6,882 nucleotides of DNA from JAFGJQ01 sp964586145. GTDB lineage: Bacteria; Planctomycetota; Phycisphaerae; UBA1845. This document shows positions 5,116 through 6,882 of this stretch, piece after piece. The position numbers were made by a program, and so were the translations under genes. The notes below the pieces were generated by a model. It saw only the letters and a list, made by a program, of their open reading frames with translations, was not told the origin of the DNA and did not search any database. Every line of letters starts with the position of its first letter. Position 1 is the first letter of the stretch. Location of the stretch: the NCBI GenBank assembly GCA_964586145.1, contig CAZPHH010000143.1:1-6882 (forward strand), read 5' to 3'.

Positions 5116-6882
5116 CCGGTCCCGTCCTTCCGAATGCGTCGCCCGCGACGCCACTTGATGAAACTCAGCCCCACCAGACTGGCCAGGGCGGATTCCAGAA
5201 TGGCCAGTCCACAGGGCAGGCGGAAGCGAGTACGCGACGTGGCGGCGGCCACCGGCGGGGACGCCGGCTCGCACGCGTCGCCGATTCCGTCACCATCGGA
5301 ATCGGCCTGGTCCGGGTTGGGGACATCCGGGCAGTTGTCCTCGTCGTCCGGAACACCGTCCCCGTCCGCGTCCGGCACCGGCTGAAATGGGGGCGCCTCT
5401 TCGCACGCATTGCCGATGCCGTTCCCATCTTCGTCCGCCTGATCCGGATTGAATACATCGGGGCAGTTGTCGCACGCATCGCCGACGCCGTCTCCATCCG
5501 CGTCCGCCTGGTCCGGATTGAATACCTGGGGGCAGTTGTCGCATGCGTCTCCAATGCCGTCGAGATCCTGATCTGATTGGTCTGGGTTCGCGTCCGCAAT
5601 GCAGTTGTCCAGGCAATCGGGAATGCCGTCTCCGTCGGTGTCTATCGTGTCATCCTCGCCCGGGCACACGTCATTGCAGTCGTCCACACCGTCGCCGTCC
5701 GTATCCCGCTGACTGCATGAACACCCCACCGCATCCACGGCCTCCCCGAGCGGCGTGTCCGGACATTCGTCCAGGCTGTCATCCACTCCGTCCTGGTCCA
5801 TATCGAGTTGGTAGCTCGCGCAACCGTTTGCATCCACTTCGGCCCCCAGGGCCGTTTCCGGACACAGATCGTCGGCGTCGCGAACGCCATCGCCATCCGC
5901 ATCCAGAATCACGCTGCCTCCGCTCCCTCCGCCGCCGCCGATGAAGGCACTCAGGCACTCGTCACCGTCCAGGACAAAATTGAAGAGACCGTCGAACGAG
6001 ATCACGCCGTCGAAGCACTGCACGCCCGTCGCGCCGGGCGGCGGAACGACGGTGCAGGTCACCTGGGTGGGAATATCGGGGGCGAAGAACGGCCCCCACT
6101 TGACCTTATGACTTGCGTCGTCGTACACCCCGCCGTCGCTGATGTCCGAGACATGGGTCCAGCCGGTGGGAGGCGAATCCTCCAGCCCCATGGCCGTCGT
6201 ACCGGGGGGCGCCTGGACGGCAATCGTCACCGTGAACGGCACGCCGGGCACGTATTCGTCGGGCAGATCACGCCGGGCACAGTCTCCCGGCGCGATGCAC
6301 GTACTCGCGATTTCACTGCACAGCATGCCCGGGCACGGATCCTCGCCCGGCTCACAGACGCCCTGGCCGTCGCACGTTTCGGCCCCGTTGCAGAACAATC
6401 CGTCCTCGCAGGACGTACCGGCTGCCGCGTATTGGTCGGCAGGACAGGCAGCAGAAAATCCCGTGCATACTTCCGCCACGTCACAGTCACCCGCCGCCGG
6501 TCGGCACTCCGTGCCGGCAGGCAGGAGCCCGTCGGCCGGGCAGGCGGGCGAAAGCCCGTCACACGTCTCCGCCGAATCACAGGGACCGGCTGCCGGACGA
6601 CAGATCGAACCGCCAGGTTTGACGTGGTCCAGGCAGGCTCCCGCCCCGTCGCACGTATCCGCGGCGTTGCAGGCGCTGCTGTCCGGATCACCGCAGGCGC
6701 TGCCTTCCGGCCGGGGCGACCACGCTGTCTGGGTCACCGTAACGTTGCAGTGTTCGCACTCGTTCGCCGCATTCTCGTCACCGTCCGTGTAACACTCGCC
6801 CGCAATCAGGCATGCATCCGCCACGAGTGATGCCTCGCACGTGTGCGTGGTCGGATGGCACGTGTCCATCGTGCAGGGCACG
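5112..6882 (-). CDS. Large secreted Cys-rich multidomain protein with thrombospondin type 3 repeats (5' end outside the window)
   Basis: The last 590 codons or so of a longer gene enter from the right edge, so the start, signal peptide and any N-terminal domains are not visible. Fragment residues 3-195 are Cys-rich, with repeated CNGAETCDGQGVC-type units and two tandem disintegrin-like repeats (94-158). Residues 199-297 form a DUF11-like beta domain ending VKWGPFF...GVQCFDGVISFDG. A Gly/Ser linker (315-323) follows, then nine DxDxDGxxD calcium-binding motifs at 327, 360, 393, 414, 437, 460, 483, 504 and 527, of the thrombospondin type 3 kind. The first two carry the ALGAEVDANGC / PLGEAVDAVGC extension seen next to OmpA domains, but no OmpA domain follows. 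The protein ends in a hydrophobic segment (about 557-576) and a basic tail WRRGRRIRK. It is probably a surface adhesin or structural protein that needs calcium to fold. The stop overlaps the hydrolase start as ATGA. Confidence 0.9.
   Translation of the reverse strand, partial: VPCTMDTCHPTTHTCEASLVADACLIAGECYTDGDENAANECEHCNVTVTQTAWSPRPEGSACGDPDSSACNAADTCDGAGACLDHVKPGGSICRPAAGPCDSAETCDGLSPACPADGLLPAGTECRPAAGDCDVAEVCTGFSAACPADQYAAAGTSCEDGLFCNGAETCDGQGVCEPGEDPCPGMLCSEIASTCIAPGDCARRDLPDEYVPGVPFTVTIAVQAPPGTTAMGLEDSPPTGWTHVSDISDGGVYDDASHKVKWGPFFAPDIPTQVTCTVVPPPGATGVQCFDGVISFDGLFNFVLDGDECLSAFIGGGGGSGGSVILDADGDGVRDADDLCPETALGAEVDANGCASYQLDMDQDGVDDSLDECPDTPLGEAVDAVGCSCSQRDTDGDGVDDCNDVCPGEDDTIDTDGDGIPDCLDNCIADANPDQSDQDLDGIGDACDNCPQVFNPDQADADGDGVGDACDNCPDVFNPDQADEDGNGIGNACEEAPPFQPVPDADGDGVPDDEDNCPDVPNPDQADSDGDGIGDACEPASPPVAAATSRTRFRLPCGLAILESALASLVGLSFIKWRRGRRIRKDGTG
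5403..5540 (-). repeat. Two 69-bp tandem units within the calcium-binding repeats
   Basis: Units at 5472-5540 and 5403-5471 each encode 23 residues of the form DNCPxVFNPDQADxDGxGxG(D/N)AC. They share long near-identical DNA blocks, for example CCGGATTGAATAC and GGGCAGTTGTCGCA. The neighbouring calcium-binding units are similar in protein but less so in DNA, which points to a recent local duplication. Confidence 0.7.
6408..6602 (-). repeat. Two tandem disintegrin-like Cys repeats in the surface protein
   Basis: Fragment residues 94-125 and 125-158 share the pattern CRPAAGxCDxAExCxGxSxACPAD, then GTxC. This is the Cys spacing of the core of ADAM disintegrin domains (CDxxExCxGxSxxCPxD...GxxC). 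The two copies are 31 and 33 residues long and share their boundary Cys. Confidence 0.6.

Noticed and set aside
5271..5906. Regularly spaced repeats that might suggest a CRISPR array
   Set aside because: The repeats are coding, in frame, imperfect, and translate to calcium-binding DxDxDGxxD units without unique spacers.
5808..6830. A 340-codon open frame on the plus strand
   Set aside because: It is antisense to the Cys-rich repeats, whose biased codons keep the opposite strand open. The translation is Arg/Val-rich without any motif.

Overview
The window looks like accessory or surface-protein DNA from a high-GC Gram-negative bacterium, most likely a Planctomycetota member (Phycisphaerae-like). 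That assignment is inferred from the combination of a PEP-CTERM surface protein, a large secreted Cys-rich protein with thrombospondin type 3 (calcium-binding) repeats, and a 'VKWGPFF...' DUF11-like segment that I associate with planctomycete secreted proteins. No rRNA, tRNA or other marker in the window can confirm it.

Layout. (1) Positions 52-737, minus strand: a HEPN-domain gene followed by a MNT (minimal nucleotidyltransferase) gene that overlaps it by 28 bp, a toxin-antitoxin-like pair. (2) 943-1170, minus: the 3' remnant of a DUF4143-type AAA ATPase gene, missing most of its body. (3) 1211-1251: a strong hairpin in the gap downstream of the next gene. (4) 1281-1946, minus: a HAD hydrolase of the beta-phosphoglucomutase-like group. 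(5) 2135-2638, plus: a small coiled-coil lipoprotein, the only plus-strand gene, divergent from the HAD gene and convergent with the next one. (6) 2844-3524, minus: an exosortase-type PEP-CTERM protein. (7) 3525-3831: a non-coding gap with a terminator-like hairpin. (8) 3832-5115, minus: a secreted alpha/beta hydrolase (COG4099 / PHB-depolymerase-like) with an unusual Cys-rich C-terminal domain. (9) 5112 to the window edge, minus: the C-terminal 590 codons or so of a large secreted protein with Cys-rich disintegrin-like repeats, a DUF11-like domain, nine calcium-binding repeats and a C-terminal membrane/basic tail. Genes 8 and 9 overlap as ATGA and are probably translationally coupled.

How they work together. 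Genes 8 and 9 form one transcription unit that exports a large adhesive or structural protein together with a hydrolase. The PEP-CTERM protein and the lipoprotein are further envelope components with their own expression signals. The HEPN/MNT pair and the broken DUF4143 gene are typical of genomic islands with defence or toxin-antitoxin content. I see no CRISPR array, transposase, tRNA or rRNA. The most novel-looking material is the 14-Cys tail of the hydrolase and its coupling to the multidomain surface protein.
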